Assembly (NCBI RefSeq): GCF_900626145.1
Contig: NZ_LR130817.1
Location: forward strand, 132,213-196,212
Direction of reading: 5' to 3'
Source: Intestinimonas timonensis
Lineage (GTDB): Bacteria > Bacillota > Clostridia > Oscillospirales > Oscillospiraceae
Length of the DNA stretch: 64,000 nt
Below are positions 1 to 7,908 of this stretch, piece by piece. Position numbers and translations under genes: made by a program. The first letter of the stretch is position 1, and each line of letters opens with the position of its first letter. Under the pieces are notes generated by a model. The model was not told where the DNA came from. It did no database searches and was given only the letters and a program-made list of their open reading frames with translations.

Positions 1-1447
1 GCCTTTGCCGTCTCTACTATCGAGTATACAATGGCACTGGATTCTGCACCCTTCACGCTGTCACAAAACAGCCAGTTCTTTCGGCCCACAACAAATGGAC
101 GGATCGCATTTTCGGCCAAGTTGTTAGAGATAGGAACCTCAGGAGAATCTAAAAACGCCGTCAGTTGGTGCTCCTGGTTCAGCGAATAGCGGACTGCGTC
201 CTCCAGCTTGCTGCCTTTTTCGGGGTGTACCGTTTTTAGCCAGCAAAAATACTCCTCCAGAAGGGGACGAACCACATTCTGGCGGTATTCATTGCGTGTT
301 TTCGGTAATATATAGCTCGTTTTGCCATCCAGGGTGAACAGCTTGGTACAATACCGGTATCCCACTGCCGCTTTGCTCGTTTTCACAGTTGCTCCGTCCG
401 GCATAGCTTCCCGCCATTTTCTCCTGGCGTGGGCCCAACAGCCGCAATGGGTAACATTTGCAACCTGGTTGTACCCAGCATAACCATCCGTCACCAGATA
501 GCCGTTAAAACCTTTTAGAAAGTTTGCGGGCCGTTTTCCACTACGGTCTGGCTGGTACTCAAAGATTCGGATGGGCTTTTTGCTGCCTTCCCCGCTGGCG
601 TATACCCACATCCGGGACTCAGAGGCTGCGGCTTTGCCATCCTCTTTCAAAACCTGCACAGTGGTTTCATCCGCGTGGATCACGGTGTCTTCCAGCAAGG
701 CCTGCTTCATATGCCGGTACAGAGGTTTCAGCCAGGTTTGGGTACACTGGATCACCCAGTTGGCCAGTGTGCGCGGCTCAACTCCACTCCCTGTCTGGCC
801 CAGATCTTCTCCTGGCGGACCAAAGGAAGCCCGTCCACATATTTCTTAATTATGACGTCAGCCACGGTGGAGGGAGAAGCCAGAGAATGCTTCATCAGGG
901 CAGCAGGCGCCTGTGTGGTCAGAATATGGGCAAAGCCGGTGTCCTTTTCGCACTTGTCACAGGCGTAGGTACAGCTGTAGTATTCCAAAATTTTTTCTTG
1001 CTGCGGAATAATAATCAATTCCCGGCGAACCAGCTTCTTACCAATCAGCCGGAACGTACCACCACACTTGCTGCAGTTCAACTTGGATTCCGGCAGCTGG
1101 AGTATAATCTCCTCTACAGGGAGATTTTTTGCCAGTTCAGCAATTGTGCGCTTTTTCTTTCGGGCATGCGCCTTTACCGTAAAGGTCTCCTCGGTGGGTT
1201 CTTCTGCCTTGTGGTCCTGCACCTGCTCCGCTTCATTAAACAGACAAATCTGGTCTTCGCTTAGAACATAGGCCTTTTTCTCGCTGGACTGTCCGAAACG
1301 GGCACGCTGAGCGTTGAGAAGGATCTCATTCATATGATCCAACTTCTTTTTCAGGGTATCAATCTCGGCCTGCTGTTGCCGGATGGTTGTCTGGAGTTCT
1401 GCCACTTCGGCAGCAGTATATGTATTTTTCTTCTGTGCTGCCGCCAT
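1..1447 (-). pseudogene. tnpC: IS66 transposase TnpC, frameshifted and partial
   Basis: This is the DDE transposase of IS66. The first 231 codons (1447 down to 752) hold an N-terminal coiled coil of about 40 residues, then a zinc-binding segment with CSKCGG and CDKCE, then the start of the catalytic core. Near 769-773 the reading frame breaks: the frame ends in SRAHWPTG and a stop, while one frame over the sequence reads TLANWVIQ and continues open to base 1, ending SSAIVYSIVETAKA, which is typical of IS66 C-termini. One missing base in the codon before ACACTGGCC explains it. The protein is therefore probably inactive unless ribosomes shift frame here. A sequencing error cannot be excluded. 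The 3' end lies outside the window. Confidence 0.85.
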
Positions 1448-1544
1448 GACGAACCTCCTCCAAAAACAACTTTATCGTAGGCTTATGATACCATAAACCT
1501 ACGATAAAGTACATACATGTGCCATTTTTAGTTGAGATTTTTGC

Positions 1545-1898
1545 TCAAAACAGGTCTTTCGGCTTTCCTTTGCGGATTGCTGTCCGCTGCTCGATTTTCA
1601 GTCCCTCCATGAGCCAACGAAAACTCTGGTGGTCTATGAGCCGGAGTTCTGCCTCACTCCTCGGCCACTGAAATCGTCCATTGGACAGACGCTTGTATAG
1701 CAGAATATATCCATCTCCGGACCAGTAGAGTGCTTTGATTCGGTCTGTCCGGCGCCCGAAGAACAGAAACAGGCTTTCTTCACTCAGACAACCGCCGTAC
1801 TGCTGACTTACGATAGCCGCCAGTCCGTCTATCCCGCGGCGAAGATCCGTGTATCCGCATGCCACGTAGTAGTTTTGGACTTTGCTCAGGTCGATCAT
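1545..1898 (-). CDS. tnpB: IS66 accessory protein TnpB
   Basis: 117 residues, the normal length for IS66 Orf2/TnpB. It starts MIDLSKVQNYYVACGYTDLR and contains the family signature FLFFGRRTDRIKALYW followed by GDGYILLYKRL. In IS66 elements TnpB is needed with TnpA and TnpC for transposition; its biochemical role is not settled. It overlaps the end of tnpA by 4 bases, so the two are translationally coupled. It appears intact. Confidence 0.92.
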   Translation of the reverse strand: MIDLSKVQNYYVACGYTDLRRGIDGLAAIVSQQYGGCLSEESLFLFFGRRTDRIKALYWSGDGYILLYKRLSNGRFQWPRSEAELRLIDHQSFRWLMEGLKIEQRTAIRKGKPKDLF

Positions 1899-2215
1899 AG
1901 CGATTGAATCGAGCGCAGTAAGGCTGCCACCACATCCATATCCACTCCAGAGGGAAGCCGGAGTTCTGCTCCATGATACCGGATATGAAGCATATCTTCG
2001 ACCGTTGGAGTTGGATCCAACTTTATGAGATGGGTCTCTGCCGCTTCCGCCGCCTGGTGCCGCAGTTTTCGCAGCCAGTAGTAGAAACTCTTTTCTGAAA
2101 TTCCGTGTTGCCGACAGAATTCACGATTGCTGAGTCCGCTTGCATTACACTCCTGGATCAGCGCTGACCAATTTTCTACCCGATACTCGTTACGCACCGC
2201 CAGTACGTCTGCCAT
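1895..2215 (-). CDS. tnpA: IS66 accessory protein TnpA
   Basis: 106 residues. The N-terminal half contains a helix-turn-helix-like stretch (ALIQECNASGLSNREFCRQH followed by GISEKSFYYWLRKL), characteristic of IS66 TnpA and related to Tn3/IS3 OrfA DNA-binding domains. It is the first gene of the IS66 operon and overlaps tnpB by 4 bases. A related but truncated tnpA copy is found at 19528-19914, so this region has received more than one IS66 element. Confidence 0.9.
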   Translation of the reverse strand: MADVLAVRNEYRVENWSALIQECNASGLSNREFCRQHGISEKSFYYWLRKLRHQAAEAAETHLIKLDPTPTVEDMLHIRYHGAELRLPSGVDMDVVAALLRSIQSL

Positions 2216-2240
2216 TGTATCACCGCCTTGCTAATTGTCC

Positions 2241-2265
2241 TGAAAAACTCACCGTGAGTTTTTCA
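2241..2265. repeat. 12-bp perfect palindrome around one base
   Basis: TGAAAAACTCAC at 2241-2252 and its exact reverse complement at 2254-2265 flank a single C. A second small inverted repeat (ATCTCA 2280-2285, TGAGAT 2296-2301) follows. They lie just upstream of the IS66 tnpA gene and could be an operator or an IS end structure. Confidence 0.5.
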
Positions 2266-2370
2266 AGTTTTGAACTATTATCTCATTTCTGACGGTGAGA
2301 TGATAGGCGGGTGATTATTAATCACTTACGGCCTATCCCAAATCCGTACCGGTATCTTCCCGATAAGAGA

Positions 2371-2411
2371 AACGAGAGCGCATCGCAATTTCCATGCGAT
2401 GCGCTCTCGTT
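2371..2411 (-). terminator. Strong hairpin, likely terminator for the DMT permease gene
   Basis: A 17-bp perfect stem (2371-2387 with 2395-2411) and a 7-base loop lie 49 bases beyond the stop of the permease gene. The T-run is short on both strands (TTTCTC on minus, TTTTG on plus), so it may act in both directions. Confidence 0.6.
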
Positions 2412-2459
2412 TTGTAGGGAGAAAACCGCTTGTTTTCCGATTCGTGCCTCTTTTGAAGG

Positions 2460-3326
2460 CTATCCGAAGCAGGTCATCGTCAGTGTTCCAACTGTCATGA
2501 GGCAGAGACCAACTCCGGCTCTCTTGCTCAGCTTCTCCCCAAACACGAAATAGGAAAACGCGATCGTGAGAAGAATGCTCATCTTATCAATCGGGACAAC
2601 AATACTTACCACTCCATTTTGAATGGCGTAGTAATAGCATAGCCACGAAGCACCCGTTGCAATGCCGGAAAAGAACAAAAAGACCAATTCTTTATGATCG
2701 AGATGCCGTAGTTGGGATTGCTTGCCCTTCATAAAGACAATTATCCATGCCATAATCAAAACGACAACCGTTCGGATTGCCGTCCCCAGATTAGATTCCA
2801 CTCCGGTTATGCCAACCTTTCCCAGAATGGATGTCAGCGCGGCGAACACTGCTGAGCCGATTGCATAGAAAATATATGTATGATCTGTGATCTCACCGCT
2901 GTCTTTCTTTTTCTCTACCATTAAAATGATGCCGGTACCGAGCATGAAAGTGCTTATCAATTTGATGAGGAGATGTTCTGTCTCCCCAAAACAAATGATT
3001 GCCAGCAGGACGGAGAGGATCGTGCTGGATTTGTCAATGGGAACGACCTTGTTTACATCTCCGATGGACAGTGCTTTGAAATAGCACATCCACGAAGCAC
3101 CCGTCGCGGCTCCAGACAATATCAAAAATAACAATGAGCTTGAATTGATTTGTGTGATGGTTCTGGCAGAACCAACCACAAAAACCATCAGCCAGGAAAA
3201 CACCAACACGACAACTGTCCGTATAGCGGTCGCAATGTCAGAGTCCGTTTTTTTGATCCCACATTTCGCGAGAATGGCAGTGAATCCCGCAAAAACGGAT
3301 GATAAGGTTGCTGCCACTAACCACAT
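2460..3326 (-). CDS. EamA/DMT-family membrane transporter
   Basis: A polytopic membrane protein of 288 residues with two homologous halves, as in the drug/metabolite transporter (EamA) superfamily. The two halves share the motifs SGAATGASWMCYFKAL and SGIATGASWLCYYYAI, and IRTVVVL occurs twice, which shows the internal duplication directly. About ten hydrophobic helices are visible. The substrate cannot be read from the sequence. I place the start at the ATG at 3326 because GGAGG lies 8 bases upstream; an in-frame TTG at 3341 and an ATG at 3332 are possible but sit on or against that ribosome site. The gene is alone, followed by the hairpin at 2371-2411. Confidence 0.85.
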   Translation of the reverse strand: MWLVAATLSSVFAGFTAILAKCGIKKTDSDIATAIRTVVVLVFSWLMVFVVGSARTITQINSSSLLFLILSGAATGASWMCYFKALSIGDVNKVVPIDKSSTILSVLLAIICFGETEHLLIKLISTFMLGTGIILMVEKKKDSGEITDHTYIFYAIGSAVFAALTSILGKVGITGVESNLGTAIRTVVVLIMAWIIVFMKGKQSQLRHLDHKELVFLFFSGIATGASWLCYYYAIQNGVVSIVVPIDKMSILLTIAFSYFVFGEKLSKRAGVGLCLMTVGTLTMTCFG

Positions 3327-3566
3327 TTTCATTCCCTCCAATGATACGCTTTATGTCCGTCGAGAGGTTTGTGGTGACTCACATGATCTGATTGGGGGTG
3401 AAGGGATATCCCTGAGAACTTCAGTTCCATACGTATATTTCAGTATCTGCCGCCCATGATGATTTCTTACAATCGCGCCGTGATGGTCTGAACGACGCCA
3501 ATTTTCTCACATAAGGGGCTTTTTACGTCACCGCCCGTTTAGACTGGAGACATATGCCCCCTTCCA

Positions 3567-4145
3567 TCAGGAAGCCCCTTTTTCCGCCTGAGATATCTCC
3601 CGACAGATAGAATGCGCACACTTTTCTGTGAGCGTTTTAAGTTTTTCCACAAACTGCTCGGGCGGCATACACTCTTTGGTCCGCAGCCAGCGCTCCATGG
3701 TACAGATCACCGCCCGCGTCGCAAAAAAAATCCAAAATAAATTCGTCTACTTGCTCCTCTCCAAACAAGCTGGAAATGCGTGCTGCTATAAACGGCCGAA
3801 TATACTCCTGAAAGTGATCGCTGAAAGAATTTTGCCCTTTGATCTGCAATGCTTTTCGATAGAACGAATGATTCTGGTAAAAATACCGGCAGTTTTTTCG
3901 ATAAAAGCCCAATGTTCTGTATAGTCGGCACTCAAGTTTTCATGTTTGATAAGTTCAATAAATTCCGTATCAAAAAACCAATTTACAAGGTCATATTTAT
4001 CCTTGAAGTGATAGTAAAAGCTCTTTCGGTTCATGTTGCAGTGTTCGCAGATCTGCGCCACATTGATCTTGTCAAAGGGCTGTTCTACCATCAGCTCTTT
4101 CAAAGAAGTTGCTAATGCCCGTTTTGTAATATTGGAATCTGCCAT
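3567..4145 (-). pseudogene. TetR/AcrR-family regulator with two frameshifts
   Basis: The first 78 or so residues are a clear TetR DNA-binding domain (ATSLKELMVEQPFDKINVAQ, then NMNRKSFYYHFKDKYDLVNW). A base is missing near 3905-3910, after which the protein continues in another frame as GFYRKNCRYFYQNHSFYRKA and then FSDHFQEYIRPFIAARISSL. A base is added in the T8 run (A8 at 3723-3730 on plus), after which the original frame resumes as VICTMERWLRTKE and ends in ISQAEKGAS at 3567. Repaired, the protein would be about 192 residues, the normal TetR length. The ATG at 4145 has AAAGGAG 7 bases upstream. It lies 16 bases after mntP on the same strand, so it was probably co-transcribed. Both lesions could also be sequencing errors; the homopolymer makes this more likely for the second. 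Confidence 0.8.
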
Positions 4146-4161
4146 ACACAGTCTCCTTTCA

Positions 4162-4716
4162 TCACATCCACAAATGCTCCACCAAAATCAAGCCCCCCAT
4201 GAGGAGCAATACAATTCCCCCAACTACTTCGGCCTTTGATTTGTATTTGGCCCCAAAGTGATTGCCAATTTTCACACCGGCCACAGAAAAGGCAAATGTT
4301 GTCAGTCCGATCAGAAAAACAGCCGGAAGGATGTCCACCTTCAAAAAAGCAAAGGATACGCCCACAGCCAATGCGTCAATGCTGTCGGCTAGGGCCAGAG
4401 GGAGCATGACCCGAGGCGCGAAGGACGCGTCCATTTTCCTGACGGGCTCCCGAGCTTCCTGGAGCATATGAATTCCGATCGCCGCCAACAGGACAAAAGA
4501 GATCCAGTGATCCAGGCTTTCGATCGCGGCGCGGAAACCGCTGCCCAAAACGTAACCCAGCAGCGGCATGACCGCCTGCGAACCCCCAAACCAAAGTCCC
4601 GCAGACAGAAGATGTTTTGGCTCTACCTGCTCCACAGAAAGACCTTTGCAGATCGCGATGGCAAATGCGTCCATGGAAACACCGAGTGAGATGGCCATGA
4701 GTGCTCCGATTCCCAT
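4162..4716 (-). CDS. mntP: Manganese efflux pump MntP
   Basis: 184 residues, the usual MntP length, with six hydrophobic segments in two repeats. Key motifs are GVSMDAFAIAICKG in the first helix and ADSIDALAVGVSFAF in the fourth; the conserved aspartates in these segments are required for Mn2+ export in the family. The ATG at 4716 has GGGAGG 7 bases upstream; longer in-frame starts would run into the leader. The leader carries what appears to be the 3' part of a Mn2+ riboswitch, cut off from its promoter and aptamer by the IS5-type element at 4783-5629. Expression must now come from within or through that element. Confidence 0.9.
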   Translation of the reverse strand: MGIGALMAISLGVSMDAFAIAICKGLSVEQVEPKHLLSAGLWFGGSQAVMPLLGYVLGSGFRAAIESLDHWISFVLLAAIGIHMLQEAREPVRKMDASFAPRVMLPLALADSIDALAVGVSFAFLKVDILPAVFLIGLTTFAFSVAGVKIGNHFGAKYKSKAEVVGGIVLLLMGGLILVEHLWM

Positions 4717-4833
4717 ATTTTTACCTCCCAAAGGAATTGAATCGGCAGGTAAAAAAAGAGACTTACCTGCCCAAACAGATAAGGCCTTGTTTGAAAAATA
4801 AAAGTTGCACAAGAAACCAAGTTATGCGAAGCT

Positions 4834-5181
4834 ATGAGCATGAAACGATATGAATTAACAAAAGAACAATGGGAACGAATCAAGCCGCTGCTGCCACCGG
4901 AAGAAACGGGAAAGCGGGGTCGTCCCCGGAAGGATAACGGGATCATGCTCAACGGAATGCTCTGGATCGTCCGGAGCGGTGCGCAGTGGCGTGAGCTGCC
5001 GGCGACCTATGGTCCTTGGCAGTCTATATACGCAAGATTCGCCAAATGGCGGAATGAGGGCACTCTGGAAGCGGTATTCCACACACGGTCTGCGGACGCG
5101 GATATGGAGAACCTGAGCATGGACTCCACTTGCGTAAAGGTGCATGAAAGCGCAAATGGCGGGGAAAAAAACGGCGGATAA
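4834..5181 (+). CDS. IS5-family transposase, first reading frame
   Basis: 115 residues: the N-terminal DUF4096-type domain of IS5/IS427 transposases (RYELTKEQWERIKPLLPPE, then GRPRKDNGIMLNGMLWIVRS and GAQWRELPATYGPWQSIYAR). It also contains the first catalytic aspartate (MDSTCVKVH). It runs into an A7 tract at 5165-5171 and stops soon after. The second reading frame begins just before that tract in the +1 frame, so a full transposase requires slippage there, as is usual for this IS group. Confidence 0.88.
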   Translation: MSMKRYELTKEQWERIKPLLPPEETGKRGRPRKDNGIMLNGMLWIVRSGAQWRELPATYGPWQSIYARFAKWRNEGTLEAVFHTRSADADMENLSMDSTCVKVHESANGGEKNGG

Positions 5182-5599
5182 GGCGGTTGGCCGTACCAAA
5201 GGCGGGTGGAACACAAAGCTCCACGCTGTCGTAGACGGTCTGGGAAACCCGGTGGAGTTCCTTCTCTCCGCTGGAAATGACCACGATTCGGTTCACGCTG
5301 TTGAACTGCTGAAAAAGGTCAGAATCGGCGGGAGTGCCGTGCTGGCAGACCGGGCCTATGGTGCCCGGACGATTCGGGAATATATCTCAGCGCACGGGGC
5401 CAGCTATGTGATCCCGCCGCAAAGCAACGTTTCCGATCCCTGGCCGGTTGACTGGCATCTGTATAAAGAACGCCATCTGGTGGAGTGTTTTTTCCAGAAA
5501 ATCAAGTGGTTTCGCAGAATCGCCACCAGATATGACAAGTCGGATGCTTCCTTCCTAGCCTTTGTGTATCTTGCCTCCATCGCTATTTTGTTGCTTTAG
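5144..5599 (+). CDS. IS5-family transposase, second reading frame
   Basis: Carries the rest of the DDE domain: GRTKGGWNTKLHAVVDGLG, then VLADRAYGA with the second catalytic aspartate, and RHLVECFFQKIKWFRRIATR with the catalytic glutamate. Translation probably occurs as a fusion with the preceding frame through the A7 run at 5165-5171 rather than from its own ATG, which has no good ribosome site. The C-terminus (FVYLASIAILLL) is that of intact relatives. Confidence 0.88.
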   Translation: MKAQMAGKKTADKAVGRTKGGWNTKLHAVVDGLGNPVEFLLSAGNDHDSVHAVELLKKVRIGGSAVLADRAYGARTIREYISAHGASYVIPPQSNVSDPWPVDWHLYKERHLVECFFQKIKWFRRIATRYDKSDASFLAFVYLASIAILLL

Positions 5600-5718
5600 C
5601 ACAATCTCCGCCTTTTTTCAAACAAGCCCAAGTCTCGTCATTTAAGATAATACCAGGAAAGTTCCAGTATGTTGGTATCACCACACCAAAGTGCTGACTA
5701 CTCCCTTACATAGTGGCA

Positions 5719-5747
5719 AGTATATCATATTGCTGTCATATTCTCAA
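5719..5747 (-). promoter_or_regulatory. Promoter of the mntP leader
   Basis: On the minus strand TTGAGA (5742-5747) and TATACT (5719-5724) are separated by 17 bases. It lies directly upstream of the proposed Mn2+ aptamer and 72 bases past the stop of the CDF gene. The IS5-type element now separates it from mntP. Confidence 0.6.
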
Positions 5748-5819
5748 CTCAATTCGATATTTCTGCTTTGGACAAATCTTTATTTGTGTCCCAATTTGTT
5801 TCGTATCCCGCTCCCGAAA

Positions 5820-6749
5820 TCAGCTGGTTACATCGGTCGGATTCAGGTGGATCATAATATGCTTCACATCCGGGAAGGTATGTTCTACTTCATCGTGGAT
5901 ATGCTCCGCCACCTCGTGGGCATCCCGTAAAGACTTTTCACCATCCACCTGGATCTCCAGATCAATATAGACCTTGTTGCCAAACATTCTGGAACGGAGC
6001 GAATCCACGTGGACCACACCTTCCTGCGCAGCAATGTATTGCTCCATTTGCGCCTCATAGCCTTTTCCGCAGGAGGTATCCAACAGTTTGACCACGCCGT
6101 CTTTCAAAATATCATAGGAAGCCTTCACAATGAACAGGCAAATCACCACACTGGCCACGGAGTCCATCACAGGAAAGCCCAGCATGGCGCCGCCGATACC
6201 GATAAGGGAGCCGATGGAAGAAAACGCGTCGGAACGATGGTGCCAGGCATCTGCCAAGAACGCTGAGGAATGGATCAGCTCGGCGTAATAACGGGTGTAC
6301 CAATACATGGCCTCCTTGCTCACAATAGAAACAATGGCTGCCACCAAAGCAATCGCGCTGGGGATGGCAAGGGTTTCATAGCTGCCCGAGATGATGTGTT
6401 CCAGCCCCACTTTGCCTACGCCGAGCCCGGTTGTCAGCAGGACAATCCCCAATAGCAAAGACGCGATGCATTCCATGCGCTCATGCCCATAGGGGTGGTC
6501 AGAATCCGCTTCTTTCTTGGAGACTTTCACTCCGATCCAGGCGATCACTGTGGTAATCACATCGGAAAAGGAGTGGATCGAATCGGAGATCATGGCGCCG
6601 GAGTTGCCTGTGATACCGGCAAACAACTTGAATCCAGACAGCACCGCGTTGCCGGAAACACTGACAAAAGACATTTTGCGGATCGCAGCCGCTTCATCAA
6701 CGGTGTTCCTGCGGGAAACGGTGTCAGTCTGCTTCTTGATTGTTTTCAC
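5820..6749 (-). CDS. Cation diffusion facilitator (CDF) metal exporter
   Basis: 309 residues with the CDF fold: six transmembrane helices and a soluble C-terminal domain. Metal-site motifs are HSFSD in TM2 and HHRSD in TM5; the loop motif DHPYGHERMECIAS is typical of prokaryotic CDF proteins. The C-terminal 80 residues (VHVDSLRSRMFGNKVYIDLE and HIMIHLNP) are the ferredoxin-like cytoplasmic domain. HxxxD in both helices is more often linked to Zn2+ than to Mn2+ transport, but its position upstream of mntP on the same strand suggests a role in metal efflux including manganese; this is inference. The start is a GTG at 6749 with AGGAGG 7 bases upstream. IS1182 sequence begins about 30 bases upstream, so its own promoter may be lost. 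Confidence 0.88.
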   Translation of the reverse strand: MKTIKKQTDTVSRRNTVDEAAAIRKMSFVSVSGNAVLSGFKLFAGITGNSGAMISDSIHSFSDVITTVIAWIGVKVSKKEADSDHPYGHERMECIASLLLGIVLLTTGLGVGKVGLEHIISGSYETLAIPSAIALVAAIVSIVSKEAMYWYTRYYAELIHSSAFLADAWHHRSDAFSSIGSLIGIGGAMLGFPVMDSVASVVICLFIVKASYDILKDGVVKLLDTSCGKGYEAQMEQYIAAQEGVVHVDSLRSRMFGNKVYIDLEIQVDGEKSLRDAHEVAEHIHDEVEHTFPDVKHIMIHLNPTDVTS

Positions 6750-6777
6750 GGAAATTCCTCCTACTCATAATGGATGT

Positions 6778-7441
6778 CAGGTAGTGTCAAGAGTTGGACC
6801 TGTTGACAAAGACGAAATATGGGCTGAGAAATTATATTCTCGGCCCATATTTTATCCATTAGCATTGCAGAAAAGATGGCTTTAACCATCCTTTTTAGGT
6901 TTAATGCCATGGCAGACAGGAGACATTCCTCAGTCGCTGCAAGAATGCCTCGTTTCCGAATTTTTAAAAGGTTATGCTCCCTTTTCATAGCAGCAAAGCT
7001 GCCTTCAGCCCATATTTTTCGTTTTCTCATCATGTACAGGTATTCCGGAGTATTGACCCTTAAATGCCCTCTGTAAAACGCAGGATAGCAGCTGCTGGCC
7101 AGAATTCTTCTACGCACACCGGCTGTATCAAAACAAGTCTTACGGGAAGTGCATTTCCGGCAGACATCTCCCTGTACCTGGTAACAACGAAGATATTTCC
7201 CTGTGGACTTATTGCAGTTCAGACGGTGATATACAAGAGGCTGTCCCATTGGGCAAATAAATGTATCCTGTTGCGGATCATATGAAAATCCATATTTACT
7301 TGGGTCATTGGGAAAACGGATGGCCGGAATATAACCGGTAATTCCCAGTAGTTCCAAGCCCCTGTGAACAGCACCAGTGTCATACCCTCTGTCCAAAGCA
7401 ACTTTCTCCATAGACAGGCCCAACTGTTTTTGCTGCCCCAT
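6778..7441 (-). pseudogene. IS1182-family transposase, C-terminal fragment
   Basis: About 220 codons of the C-terminal half of an IS1182-type transposase: LDRGYDTGAVHRGLELLGIT, then a cysteine-rich segment (CYQVQGDVCRKCTSRKTC) and IWAEGSFAAMKREHNLLKIR with the catalytic glutamate. The N-terminal half is absent: at about 7441 the sequence passes abruptly into an IS256 transposase gene on the same strand. Its downstream end includes a hairpin at about 6818-6855 (ATGGGCTGAGAA pairing with TTCTCGGCCCAT), followed by a T-run on the plus strand. Non-functional remnant. Confidence 0.8.
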
Positions 7442-7908
7442 AGGGCCTCCGTGATGTCCTCCACGCGCCGGACGGACACACCTGCCAGGTACATCTCAAT
7501 GAGAGCCTCTTCCACGCTGCTCTCCCGGCGGCGGTACCGCTCAATAATAGCGGTCTCAAAGGAAATCCCTTTGAGCTTAGGCACCTTCAGGGTGACATCT
7601 CCAGAAGTGGTGGTGAGATTTCGGCTATAGTGGCCGCTGCGATAGCCCTGGCGCGGCTCATTGCGTTCATACCGGGCAGCCTGGGTTAGCTTCTGAGCCT
7701 CGGCCTCCAGCAGCTCGTTGAGGGTTTCCTCTACACTGCCTCGTACCAACTCCTTGAGCTGCCCCTTGATTACTTCTTCATTTAGCTGTACTATCTTTTC
7801 AGACATGGTTTGCTGTCTCCTTTCAGGATGGTGTGTCGCGACTTCATTCTACCAGAGATCTGCAAACCATGTCTCTTTTTGTTTTTGCGAAACTTATTCT
7901 ACCTTATC
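7442..7908 (-). pseudogene. IS256-family transposase, N-terminal fragment with IS end
   Basis: From the ATG at 7806 about 121 codons are clearly IS256 transposase (SEKIVQLNEEVIKGQLKELV, then YERNEPRQGYRSGHYSRNL, VTLKVPKLKG, YLAGVSVRRVEDITEALWG). The catalytic DDE part is missing because IS1182 sequence joins at about 7441. The leader upstream of the ATG (7807-7908) is identical to that of the second fragment at 20035-20256, so the true IS end lies close to CCGATAAGG at 7902-7910. This end cuts the WG-repeat gene. Confidence 0.82.

Larger units (their letters stand above)
1..2215 (-). mobile_element. IS66-family element, left part outside the window
   Basis: Three genes in the order tnpA-tnpB-tnpC on the minus strand are the standard IS66 arrangement. 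tnpC is frameshifted and runs off the left edge. Between tnpB and tnpC lies a 12-bp inverted repeat (1470-1481 and 1498-1509) that could form a hairpin on the transcript. The outer right end was not defined; it should lie just upstream of tnpA, between 2216 and about 2300. Confidence 0.85.
4783..5629 (+). mobile_element. IS5-family (IS427-type) element, copy 1, 847 bp
   Basis: The ends are GGCCTTGTTTGAAAAA on the left and GGGCTTGTTTGAAAAA (as reverse complement) on the right, an imperfect inverted repeat. The bases AA occur immediately outside both ends and could be a 2-bp target duplication. It encodes two overlapping transposase reading frames. A second copy of the same length with identical proteins lies in the opposite direction at 9218-10064. 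It interrupts the mntP leader. Confidence 0.9.
4744..5712 (-). promoter_or_regulatory. yybP-ykoY-like Mn2+ riboswitch, split by an IS element
   Basis: Reading the minus strand with the IS removed (5712 to 5630, then 4782 to 4744), the leader of mntP contains GGGAGTAG followed by stems and then GACGAGAC, the two loop motifs of the yybP-ykoY family. The GAGACTTA in the second motif is complementary to TAAGTCTC just before a T7 run, which would form a terminator that competes with the aptamer. The downstream GGCAGGTAA (4763-4771) can also pair with TTACCTGCC (4744-4752). The IS sits inside the 5' arm of the proposed terminator. The family is known to control mntP; the assignment here rests on motifs only. 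Confidence 0.6.

Noticed and set aside
524..1264. A 246-codon plus-strand frame in the IS66 region
   Set aside because: Antisense to the IS66 transposase, no ribosome site, no recognisable domain.
5630..7908. Composite transposon carrying a metal-export gene between the two IS5 copies
   Set aside because: The copies have different flanking dinucleotides (AA and TA) and there is no shared target duplication across the whole unit, so independent insertions are more likely.
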